A stretch of DNA of 64,000 nucleotides from DVEG01 sp964405435 (GTDB taxonomy: Bacteria; Cyanobacteriota; Cyanobacteriia; Cyanobacteriales; Oscillatoriaceae): the NCBI GenBank assembly GCA_964405435.1, contig CAYOOD010000017.1, forward strand, positions 1 through 64,000, in the 5' to 3' direction. Position 1 is the stretch's first letter. Each line of letters starts with the position of its first letter. Under the pieces are notes generated by a model. The model did no database searches, was not told the origin of the DNA, and saw only the letters and a program-made list of their open reading frames with translations. Below, in pieces: positions 44,953 to 53,004 of this stretch. Both the position numbers and the translations under genes were made by a program.

Positions 44953-47037
44953 ATGCTGAACACAACACTGGGTGGGCGCTACCAAATCGTCAGCCACTTG
45001 GGAGGCGGAGGATTTGGTCAAACTTATCTAGCGGAAGACCGGCAGCTACCCGGCAACCATCGGTGCGTTGTCAAGCAACTCAAACCGATCGCTTCCGATC
45101 CGGCAACGCTCCAGACTGCGCGCCGTTTGTTCGATACAGAAGCGCAAGTCCTGCACAAGTTGGGCTCTCACCCTCAGATTCCCCAACTGCTCGCTTATTT
45201 TGAGGAAAATCAAGAATTTTATCTCGTGCAGGAATATATAGAAGGTGGCGATCTCAGTCAGGAAATAACGCGCCCTCAAGGGGGTTGCAGTGAAGATGAG
45301 GCGATCGCCCTGTTGAAAGAAATCCTGGAAATATTAGAATTCGTACACAAGCAGAATGTCATCCACCGCGATCTCAGTCCCCGCAACATTCTCCGCCGTC
45401 AGAAAGATGGCAAGTTAATTTTAATTGATTTTGGGGCAGTCAAGCAAATCACCACCCAGATGATCGCTCCTCAAGGGCATACCAACTTGAGCGTGATTGT
45501 CGGCACTCCCGGCTACATGCCTAGCGAACAAGCGCGCGGCAACCCGAAACTGAGCAGCGATATTTATGCGGCGGGCATCATTGGGATTCAAGCGCTCACT
45601 GGCTTGCTTCCCAGCCAATTGCCGATCGACCCCAATACAGAGGAAATTCTCTGGCACGATCTCGCGCCGGTTAGCGCAGATCTGGCAAAAATTCTCGATA
45701 AAATGGTGCGGTACGACTTTCGCGATCGCTATCATTCCGCAACTGAAGCGCTGCAAGCGCTTGAGGAATTGAAAAAGCCAAATCCGGTGACTCTGCCCGT
45801 GCTGACTCCTGCTTCGTCTCCGGCTAAAAAATATGCCAAAAAAATATTAATTGGGTTAATCTCCTTTGCTTTCATTGGCGCGGGCGCTGTGGCATCGCTG
45901 GCTCTCGTCAATGCGATTAATTATAACAACGCAACTGAGCAGTTCAATCGCGGTAAAACCCTGTCGAGTTTGAAGCGGTACGAACAAGCCCTCGCCGCTT
46001 ACAAAAGAGCGATCGAACTGAAACCAGACTATGCCGATGCCTGGAAAAATCAAGGCGACGCGCTGTATAATATCAAGAAATACTCGGAAGCGATCGAGTC
46101 TTACGACAAAGCCATTCAGATCGAGCCGGATTATGTCGAAGCTTGGACGAGTCGGGGAACTGTCCTCAAAGCGCGCAAGCAATACGAAGAGGCGATCGCT
46201 TCTTTTGACGAAGCGCTGAAAATCGAGCCCGATAATGCAGTCGCCTGGAAGGGAAAGGGCGATGCGCTCATGGGCGTGCCCAGATACGAAGCCGCGATCG
46301 CCGCTTACGATCGCGCCGTCGAATTCCAGCCGAATTATTGGGAAGCGTGGTACAATCGCGGCTGGGCGCTGCACAACTTGCAGCGATACGAAGAAGCGGT
46401 AGCCTCTTACGACAAAGCGGTAGAATTCAAGTCAGATTACGCGCAAGCTTGGTATAATAGAGGCAATTCACTGCTGAAGATGAACCGCCAAAAAGAAGCG
46501 ATAGACTCTTACGAGAAAGCCGTGCGATTGAACCGCGATTATTTTAAAGCGTGGTACAGTCGCGCGGCTGTACTGTCACAGTTGCGCCAGTATGAGGAAG
46601 CAATAGAATCGTATGAAAAAGCAGTCAGCTTGCAACCGGATAACGGGGAAGCCTGGAACAATCTGGGAGGAGTGCTGCATCAAGTGCGGCGCTACGAGGA
46701 AGCGATAACCGCCTACGATCGCGCGCTCCAAGCCCAGCAAAATGACTCGCAAGCCTGGTACAAAAAAGGCAACGCGCAATATAGTTTGAAGCGCTACGAA
46801 CAAGCGATCGCCTCTTATGACAGCGCCGTGTATCTCAAACCGGATTACTCTGAGGCGTGGTACAGCCGGGGAAATGCACTTTTGAGTTTGAGCCGCTACG
46901 ATCTGGCGATCGCCTCTTACGAAAAAGCCATTCAATATAAACCGGATTTTCGAGAAGCCATAGAAGCGCAGAAGCAAGCGCAGAAACAGTTAGATGCAAT
47001 GAAAATCAAGCTAGAGCCGGCAGAAGAAGCGGATTAA
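44953..47037 (+). CDS. Ser/Thr kinase-like protein with TM helix and TPRs
   Basis: 694 residues. Kinase-like domain about 8-270 with LGGGGFGQTYL, Lys in CVVKQLKP and LIDFGAVKQ. The catalytic loop reads HRDLSPRN (138-145): the Lys that normally follows HRDx is Ser142, which usually weakens phosphotransfer, so this may be a low-activity kinase or pseudokinase. One membrane helix lies at about 298-320 (ILIGLISFAFIGAGAVASLA), placing the C-terminal half outside the cytoplasm. Residues about 325-680 are about ten 34-residue TPRs (RYEEAIASYDKAVEFKSDYA type). The kinase half is a close relative of the kinase at 38968. Ligand and targets are unknown. Confidence 0.94.
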   Translation: MLNTTLGGRYQIVSHLGGGGFGQTYLAEDRQLPGNHRCVVKQLKPIASDPATLQTARRLFDTEAQVLHKLGSHPQIPQLLAYFEENQEFYLVQEYIEGGDLSQEITRPQGGCSEDEAIALLKEILEILEFVHKQNVIHRDLSPRNILRRQKDGKLILIDFGAVKQITTQMIAPQGHTNLSVIVGTPGYMPSEQARGNPKLSSDIYAAGIIGIQALTGLLPSQLPIDPNTEEILWHDLAPVSADLAKILDKMVRYDFRDRYHSATEALQALEELKKPNPVTLPVLTPASSPAKKYAKKILIGLISFAFIGAGAVASLALVNAINYNNATEQFNRGKTLSSLKRYEQALAAYKRAIELKPDYADAWKNQGDALYNIKKYSEAIESYDKAIQIEPDYVEAWTSRGTVLKARKQYEEAIASFDEALKIEPDNAVAWKGKGDALMGVPRYEAAIAAYDRAVEFQPNYWEAWYNRGWALHNLQRYEEAVASYDKAVEFKSDYAQAWYNRGNSLLKMNRQKEAIDSYEKAVRLNRDYFKAWYSRAAVLSQLRQYEEAIESYEKAVSLQPDNGEAWNNLGGVLHQVRRYEEAITAYDRALQAQQNDSQAWYKKGNAQYSLKRYEQAIASYDSAVYLKPDYSEAWYSRGNALLSLSRYDLAIASYEKAIQYKPDFREAIEAQKQAQKQLDAMKIKLEPAEEAD

Positions 47038-47266
47038 ACTCGTACCCGCTACTTTGAATCAACAGTTAAAGCCCGTTCGAGTGATTCATTTTCTGGTGCA
47101 GTTGCCCTGCACTCCCCATTTCCTCCGTTTCTCAGAAAAGCGCCCATGAAAATCAGGGAATAAGGCGGCTGGCAAAAATTAGAAGAGGGGAGGGAATTGC
47201 TCCCCTATAATCGAGCCCGAACAGCCCGCGCAAGCAGATGGAGGGATGGGGAGTACATCAGCAGCA

Positions 47267-48724
47267 TCAATAGGGCAACACAGACAGTTTCATCGGTCGC
47301 TGTGCAGGAGAAATCCTCTGCCTCGGTTTAGCAATGACCATCAGCGGATCGCCAATGGTGGTAATTTTCCAGGGAGCTAATTCTAAGTGACGAGCCGCTA
47401 TCAGAAAAGGGGTAGAATTGAGGAGGCGGCTGACGATTAATTGCGGCGGGACAAATGCACGCAAGTAAGGCTCGTGAACGCTGCCAACATAGAGATACGC
47501 CCCATTCGCCAGCCAGCGCCCGCCTACCGTGTCTGGGTTATCAGGAGTCGTTGCAGACCAACTGTGAATGACGTGCATGGCGGCGGGAAATTTCAGAGTA
47601 GGAATGTCTGGCACAAGAGCATCCCCGCCCGCAACATTGAAAGTTTCCGGGCTGCCGCTGGAGTTGACAAAGATTAAATCAAATTCCCATTCGCGGGCTG
47701 CCAAAGAGCGCCACTTTTCCAGCCCTGCTTCCGGGCGCTGTACCAGTTGAACATTAATACCAAATTGCCGGAGCTGGCGGGCGGCTGAATTCATCTCGTA
47801 TTTTTGCCACGTTCCTGATTTTGCATATCCGTCATAAAGCATGGCTGTTTTGGGGTCGAGAAAGATGGAACACATGGCTTGATAGACGGCGCGGGCTGGC
47901 GAGCCGAAAATCCAGCCAACGACTGCCCAGCGATCGCCATTTTCCTGCCGCGCTAACCCGTCAGTCACGGATAGCTGTTCGTTGCTTCTTCGCGGGGATT
48001 GATATTTGACAGCCATCTGGCGAACTATGGTGATAGTATCGATCGCGTCGCCGAGATTGCTGTAGGGATACCCTGTATTTTCTACCACTCGTTCGACTTC
48101 GGCTTTCAGATTCCACCAATCTTCAGGAGCGAGGGTATCGTTGGGTTTGCCAAAATCACCCTCTAGAAAAACGAGCGGCTGACCGCGATCGGCAGCTAGG
48201 GCCACCGCTGCCGGCCATGCGGGATCGCTGGCAGAAGCGATCGCCACTCCGGGCGGTTCCCAGCCCAACTCCTGCCATTTTCCTTTCAAGAATTCACTAT
48301 CCCTAACATTCCACGCTTTGGCAACAGCTTGCTGCATCGCCTGACGCAGTTGATTCCCCTCCGGCAAGGGGGTTTTGACTGCCGGCAAGCGAATGGTTTC
48401 CGCCGGTTGGAAGCGCCGCACGAACATCGGCGCATACCGATCGTCTTCTATCAAAATCGGCCAGCGACCTTCCAGGCTCCATTCTCCGATCGCCGCTAGA
48501 AATGTCGCTTCGTCAGGTACTAAAACCACGCGATCGACCGTTGGAACTTTCTCTCGCAGCGTGGCAATCCGCAGGCCGCTTTGCACATACCACGGGTTTT
48601 CGATCGCTGATTCCGCCAGGGCAAACGGGCCGCTAACGCTGGGCTTCAATTCCGAAAATACAGCTAGCACAGATAATAACACGGCGATCGATACCCATAC
48701 AACAATCAACCGCAGGCCCGTCAT
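47267..48724 (-). CDS. Secreted or membrane-anchored protein, possibly C25 peptidase-like fold
   Basis: 485 residues. The N-terminal 25 residues are an uncleaved-looking hydrophobic signal or anchor (LIVVWVSIAVLLSVLAVF). The body is alpha/beta. Two parts suggest a flavodoxin/caspase-type fold: RVVLVPDEATFLAAIGEWSL near 65-85, and near the end GAYLYVGSVHEPYLRAFVPP followed by WKITTIGDPLMVI, a layout seen in gingipain-like (C25) proteins. The expected catalytic His-Gly and Cys are not evident (FVNSSGSPE and HVIHSWSA lie at the corresponding places), so protease activity is doubtful. It is monocistronic and opposite in direction to its neighbours. The family call is a weak inference. Confidence 0.75.
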   Translation of the reverse strand: MTGLRLIVVWVSIAVLLSVLAVFSELKPSVSGPFALAESAIENPWYVQSGLRIATLREKVPTVDRVVLVPDEATFLAAIGEWSLEGRWPILIEDDRYAPMFVRRFQPAETIRLPAVKTPLPEGNQLRQAMQQAVAKAWNVRDSEFLKGKWQELGWEPPGVAIASASDPAWPAAVALAADRGQPLVFLEGDFGKPNDTLAPEDWWNLKAEVERVVENTGYPYSNLGDAIDTITIVRQMAVKYQSPRRSNEQLSVTDGLARQENGDRWAVVGWIFGSPARAVYQAMCSIFLDPKTAMLYDGYAKSGTWQKYEMNSAARQLRQFGINVQLVQRPEAGLEKWRSLAAREWEFDLIFVNSSGSPETFNVAGGDALVPDIPTLKFPAAMHVIHSWSATTPDNPDTVGGRWLANGAYLYVGSVHEPYLRAFVPPQLIVSRLLNSTPFLIAARHLELAPWKITTIGDPLMVIAKPRQRISPAQRPMKLSVLPY

Positions 48725-49190
48725 TTTGTATTCCTTCTATGACTCTACTACTTTTCATATAATTTTGACATATAGAGGTCGCCCGTTTACAAATCTCCAC
48801 ATAAAGGAGCCTGCACGTTTATTTTTTGCATGAATTTTCACAAAGAAACAAATAGGAGTATAATGGTGCCATCAACGACCGCTGCTTCGATGGACTCTGG
48901 CCAGTTCCGAAGCGTGTTCCTGCGCCGGATGCAGCGATCGCGGGTGGCAGGATGCCGAGTGGCGAGGATCTGGCGACAGCCGATTTGAAAGTCTAGTGTT
49001 TTGTCAAGATTTTTGTGGAGGGGTGGTGGGAGGGTTGCCGGGATTAGGGGATTAGGGGATGGGGAAAGGGGGAGAAGTTTTCTGTGTTTGAAAACAGAGA
49101 AATATTATAAAATAGTGTGAAAGCAGGCGATCGCATTCCCGATCCGATTCAACAGATTTTTTATAAACCTTTATCTCCGAGCTGAAAACT
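48725..49190. other. Divergent intergenic region with dispersed repeat copy B
   Basis: About 465 nt between divergent genes, containing the repeat at 48993-49086. Promoters for both genes must lie here, but I cannot place them with confidence. Confidence 0.45.
48993..49086 (+). repeat. Dispersed GC-rich intergenic repeat, copy B
   Basis: Runs from CTAGTGTTTTGTCAAGATTT through GGGATTAGGGGATTAGGGGA to GAAGTTTTCTGT. It shares almost the same series of motifs with copy C (57566-57661, inverted) and copy A (9149-9236). Confidence 0.85.
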
Positions 49191-50138
49191 ATGGTAGCTC
49201 CCAATAATAAAGAACCCTTGAAAAATGCGGCAAGTGCCTGGGAAGCGTTGAAACGGATTCGGTTTCCTGGCGCAGGTGTTCAGGGAGAAAGTCTGGAGGT
49301 TTCCAGAAGACGGAGAGAGCCCTCTACCGCTTTAAAGATAGTCATTTTCGGGGCGATCGCGCTGTTGGGCACAACCGCTTTCATTCTCTGGCTGTGCAGC
49401 CCCGTGCGGCGGCTGATGAGCGATCGCGAATGTGCGGGCTGTAACCTCCAAAACGCCAACTTAAAAGGCGCGAAACTTCAGGGTGCTAACCTGCGGGGTG
49501 CTAAATTGCAGGGTGCCTATCTCGCCGATGCTTCCCTGCAAGGAGCCGACTTGGAAAATGCCAATTTGCAAGGAGCAAATTTGGAGAAAGCCGAGCTGCA
49601 AAATGCCATTCTAGAGGGTGCCAATCTCAAGAGTGCTAACCTGGAAAGCGCTAATTTGGAAGGTGCCTTCCTGAAAGGGGCTTTCCTGAAAGGGGCTAAC
49701 CTGTATAAAACCAACTTTTATGTCACGAGATTAGAAGGTGTAAATCTCGCGGGTGCCGAAAGATTGAAAGAGGCTATTTTAGCGGGTGCCCATCTCAAGG
49801 GAGCGAACTTGGAAGGAGCCGATTTAGAGGGAGCCAACTTAGAAAAAGCTGACTTGCGCGAAGCTAACCTCAAAGGTGCCTACATGAAACGCACAAACTT
49901 AGTCATTGCCAATTTGTGGGGGGCAAAACTGGAGAATATTAATTTGGAAGGTGCCCTATTGATGCGTGCCTCTCTAGAATTTGCCAACCTAGAGCATGCC
50001 AACCTGCGAGGTGCCTACCTGCAAGGTGCCTATATGTCTGGTGCCAATCTCAAAGATGCAACGATGCCAGATGGAAGCCAATACAAGCCAGAAAAACCCA
50101 GCCGGGGAGCGAACCCACCGCGCCCCGTCAATCGCTGA
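49191..50138 (+). CDS. Membrane-anchored pentapeptide-repeat protein
   Basis: 315 residues. Residues 1-50 are basic and cytosolic, and one membrane helix follows at about 52-75 (ALKIVIFGAIALLGTTAFIL). Just after it is CAGCNLQNANLKGAKLQGAN, and from there to residue 295 the protein is uninterrupted pentapeptide repeats (A(N/D)LxX). The tail PDGSQYKPEKPSRG is disordered. The C-x-x-C-NLQNA entry motif is also in the kinase fusion at 50319-51908 (CPGCNLQNAG), so this looks like the same extracytoplasmic module without its kinase. Function unknown. It is separated from the kinase gene by 180 nt on the same strand. Confidence 0.92.
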   Translation: MVAPNNKEPLKNAASAWEALKRIRFPGAGVQGESLEVSRRRREPSTALKIVIFGAIALLGTTAFILWLCSPVRRLMSDRECAGCNLQNANLKGAKLQGANLRGAKLQGAYLADASLQGADLENANLQGANLEKAELQNAILEGANLKSANLESANLEGAFLKGAFLKGANLYKTNFYVTRLEGVNLAGAERLKEAILAGAHLKGANLEGADLEGANLEKADLREANLKGAYMKRTNLVIANLWGAKLENINLEGALLMRASLEFANLEHANLRGAYLQGAYMSGANLKDATMPDGSQYKPEKPSRGANPPRPVNR

Positions 50139-50257
50139 AATTTGGACGGTTGGAGGTAGAGTTTTAAACTTTTAAACTAGGATCGGCTGCGATTCTTCCC
50201 AGCGTGCCTGCGTCGCTGGCGGCTTCTCGGCGCTGCGTTTGGCAAATCTAAAAATTC

Positions 50258-50268
50258 TGTGCCAATAT
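50258..50268 (+). promoter_or_regulatory. Shared leader element upstream of third kinase gene
   Basis: TGTGCCAATAT, 50 nt before the ATG at 50319. It differs by one base from the elements before the other two kinase genes. Confidence 0.35.
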
Positions 50269-50318
50269 CGATATAAGTCATTTTCTCAGAAAGCCAAAGC
50301 GACAATTTTATCAGGGAC

Positions 50319-51908
50319 ATGAGCAATTATCCAGACTTCTCCAGCCACGGCTATCAGGTTATCCGCGAACTGGGATGCAACCGGGAATCGGGGCGCATTA
50401 CCTATTTAGCTGTAGCCCCCAACGCAACCCAACAAGTTGTCATCAAAGAATTTCGCTTTGCCCTAGCGGGTGCCAGTTGGTCGGGCTTTAAAGCCTATCA
50501 GCGCGAGATTGAAATTTTACAACAACTCGACCACCCGCGCATCCCCCGCTACCTCGATTCCTTTGAAACTCCACAGGGCTTTTGCCTGGTGCAGGAATAT
50601 AAAAACGCCCCATCCTTAGCCCAGAGACGCACCTACTACCCCGAACAAATCAAGCAAATCGCCCTATCAGTCTTAGAAATTTTGGCGGACTTGCAAAAAC
50701 GCACGCCTCCCGTCATCCATCGGGATATTAAACCCGAAAATATCTTGGTTGACAAGCAATTAAAGGCTTACCTGATTGATTTTGGGTTTGCCAGAATTCG
50801 GGGCGGCGAACTAGCGCTCAGCAGTGTGGCAGCCGGCACTCCGGGCTTCATGCCTCCGGAAGAAATGTTTAACCGACCTTTGAGCGAAGCATCAGACCTC
50901 TACAGTTTAGGCGTGACGTTAATTTGCTTGCTATCGGGCAGCCGTTCTGTAGATGTCGGTAAGTTAATGGATGAGGAATATCGCTTTAATTTCAAAAAAT
51001 TACTTCCCAAACTCAATCCCCGCTTCCTTGACTGGCTCTCAAAAATGGTTGCCCCCAACGTCAAGCAGCGCTTTCCTAATGCAGCAGCAGCGCTGGCAGC
51101 ACTGAAACCCATTCCCGTCAAAGGTTCTGCCAAAAAAAGCGCGATCGCTGCAGGTTTAGGACTAGCTGCCCTCAGTATTTTGGTTTTGGCAGGCGCAACC
51201 TTCACGAGCCTGCGGCAGAAAGCACCCGCAAAACAGTCGCCGCCACCTGAACCCGAAGTAACTCCCGTACCCGTAAAACAAGTGCCAGAAACTAAATTTA
51301 CTTTATGTCACACCAGACAGTTTACGACAACTAACACCCGCGAAATCCAGCAATTGCTAGCTACTAAAACTTGTCCCGGATGCAACCTTCAGAATGCCGG
51401 GTTGGTTTTTGCACAAATAATAGAAGCAAACTTGACAGAAGCTGACCTAGAAAGGGCTCAATTGGTTTCTGCTAATTTGTGGCGTTCTGACCTGACATTT
51501 GCAAACCTAAAATGTGCGATTTTAGAGCGTGCTAACCTAGGGGAATCCCACATGGCAGGTGCCAATTTAGAAAGAGCTTTGATGTGGGGAACCAGGCTGG
51601 ATAAGGCTTTCCTGCACCGCGCTAATTTGGCGGGTGCCGAGCTGTATGAAGCTGTACTAGAAGGCGCTAACTTGCAGACAGCCAATCTGGAAGGGGCTAA
51701 GTTGGAAGGGGCAAACCTGCGCAATGCGAACCTGCGCTATGCCAACCTGAAAGGAGCTATCCTGTTAAATGCCGACTTGAACGGTGCCAATTTGGATTAT
51801 GCCAACTTAGAGGGAGCCAATCTTTTTGGGGCAAAGGTAAATAGCAGCCAGTTAAAAAATGCTCGGCTCAAGGGCGCAATTGCGCCTGATGGTTCCAAAC
51901 GCGAGTAG
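50319..51908 (+). CDS. Ser/Thr kinase with TM helix and pentapeptide repeats
   Basis: 529 residues. Kinase domain about 12-265 with Lys in VVIKEFRFAL, HRDIKPEN (134-141) and IDFGFARIRGG; the catalytic residues are intact. One membrane helix lies at about 273-296 (AIAAGLGLAALSILVLAGAT). A Pro-rich linker (PPPEPEVTPVPVKQVPE) is followed by a Cys pair entry motif CPGCNLQNAG and about 30 pentapeptide repeats (ANLEGAKLEGANLRNANLRY). It is a receptor-like layout: cytosolic kinase, extracytoplasmic beta-helix sensor. The kinase is from a different subgroup than those at 38968 and 44953. Signal and substrate are unknown. Confidence 0.94.
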   Translation: MSNYPDFSSHGYQVIRELGCNRESGRITYLAVAPNATQQVVIKEFRFALAGASWSGFKAYQREIEILQQLDHPRIPRYLDSFETPQGFCLVQEYKNAPSLAQRRTYYPEQIKQIALSVLEILADLQKRTPPVIHRDIKPENILVDKQLKAYLIDFGFARIRGGELALSSVAAGTPGFMPPEEMFNRPLSEASDLYSLGVTLICLLSGSRSVDVGKLMDEEYRFNFKKLLPKLNPRFLDWLSKMVAPNVKQRFPNAAAALAALKPIPVKGSAKKSAIAAGLGLAALSILVLAGATFTSLRQKAPAKQSPPPEPEVTPVPVKQVPETKFTLCHTRQFTTTNTREIQQLLATKTCPGCNLQNAGLVFAQIIEANLTEADLERAQLVSANLWRSDLTFANLKCAILERANLGESHMAGANLERALMWGTRLDKAFLHRANLAGAELYEAVLEGANLQTANLEGAKLEGANLRNANLRYANLKGAILLNADLNGANLDYANLEGANLFGAKVNSSQLKNARLKGAIAPDGSKRE

Positions 51909-52220
51909 GCGCGGCGCAGAAGAACAGGCGAACGCGATTTTTTTTAGCATTTTAGATCGATTAGCCAGTAGCTATTCTATACAGATGCAAAAAATGCGTG
52001 CAATAGCAATAATCGAACATTGCAGGCTCATCGAGAGTGTTTTATTGCGATCGCGCGTGAATTGTCGGTTTCTCTTATCCGATGCCGCTTGGGAACGAGA
52101 AGTGTGCTAAGCTGAAAGAGTGAAAAAAGTAGAGGGAACGGTCGAGACAGCAGCCCCCTCGCTCAAACCTCTCGAAGTTCCGCTTTTCTCTGCTTGTGAC
52201 ATTGAGAATGGAGGAAACTT

Positions 52221-52663
52221 ATGCAAGTAAATATCAAGGGAACAATGGGCACAATTAAGACATCGCTAGTCATCGCGAATCGCGGAGATCGGATTAAAGC
52301 CGAAGATGGTCTGATTCCGGCTGAGCAAGTACGCTCTGTTACGCTAGATGACGTTCTGGTGGATACGGGAGCGACAACTTTATGCCTGCCAGCCGATGCG
52401 ATCGCTCGGTTGGGTTTAAAACTCCTCAAACAAGTAGTTGTGGAAACCGCAGCCGGCATCAGTCAGGCTCGCATCTTTCGGGATGCGACAATTATCCTAT
52501 TAGGACGGGAGGGGACTTTTGAATGTCTGGAATTGCCGGGGGCAGTAGGCCACTATTGGGCGTGATTCCCTTGGAGGCGTTGGGAATAGAATTAGATTGG
52601 CAAAATCAAAGATTGAAGGTCTTGCCAGATGGCCCTACGGAAACTTATCTAACTATTCTTTGA
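52221..52663 (+). pseudogene. Retropepsin-like aspartic protease gene with frameshift
   Basis: The first frame from ATG 52221 (GGAGGAA 6 nt upstream) gives 114 residues with the clan AA active site VLVDTGATTLCLP (Asp48) and GREGTFECLELPG, then stops. The family's conserved C terminus reappears in the next frame: PLLGVIPLEALGIELDWQ, then RLKVLPDGPTETYLTIL, ending at 52663. Adding one G to the five-G run at the ELPG codons restores a 147-residue protein, the expected length. The fault is therefore a one-base deletion in a homopolymer, real or a sequencing error. If intact, it is a small cytosolic protease-like protein of unknown substrate, of the TIGR03698-like cyanobacterial type. Confidence 0.8.
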
Positions 52664-53004
52664 GGTTTCCTCGAATTAGCTGTCGCTTCGGCTTCAAGGC
52701 AGCGGTAAAATTGTCAAGCATCCTGACGCGATGCCTTTACGTTTCGCGCTGGCAGAACGCTCAGCCGCTCGGATTGCTTAAACTAAAACTGTGAAATTAG
52801 ATTATTATTCAGAAAGCGATTCCTGTATATCGAGCTGAGCAACAAGTCGGGTGTCGATTTTTGAGAAACTATCGGTAGGATCGCAGTGGATTGCGATGGA
52901 AATGGCCACTACCGCCCCGGCAGTTGCCCCTCTCTACCTCTTGAAGCATCTAGTTTTATAATGGGCAGCGCTAAAATTATCAAGCACTGTTACGCCCTGC
53001 TCCC
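52664..53004. other. Intergenic region upstream of uvrA
   Basis: About 340 nt. I looked for a LexA-type operator before uvrA and saw none that I can support. No gene recognised. Confidence 0.4.
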
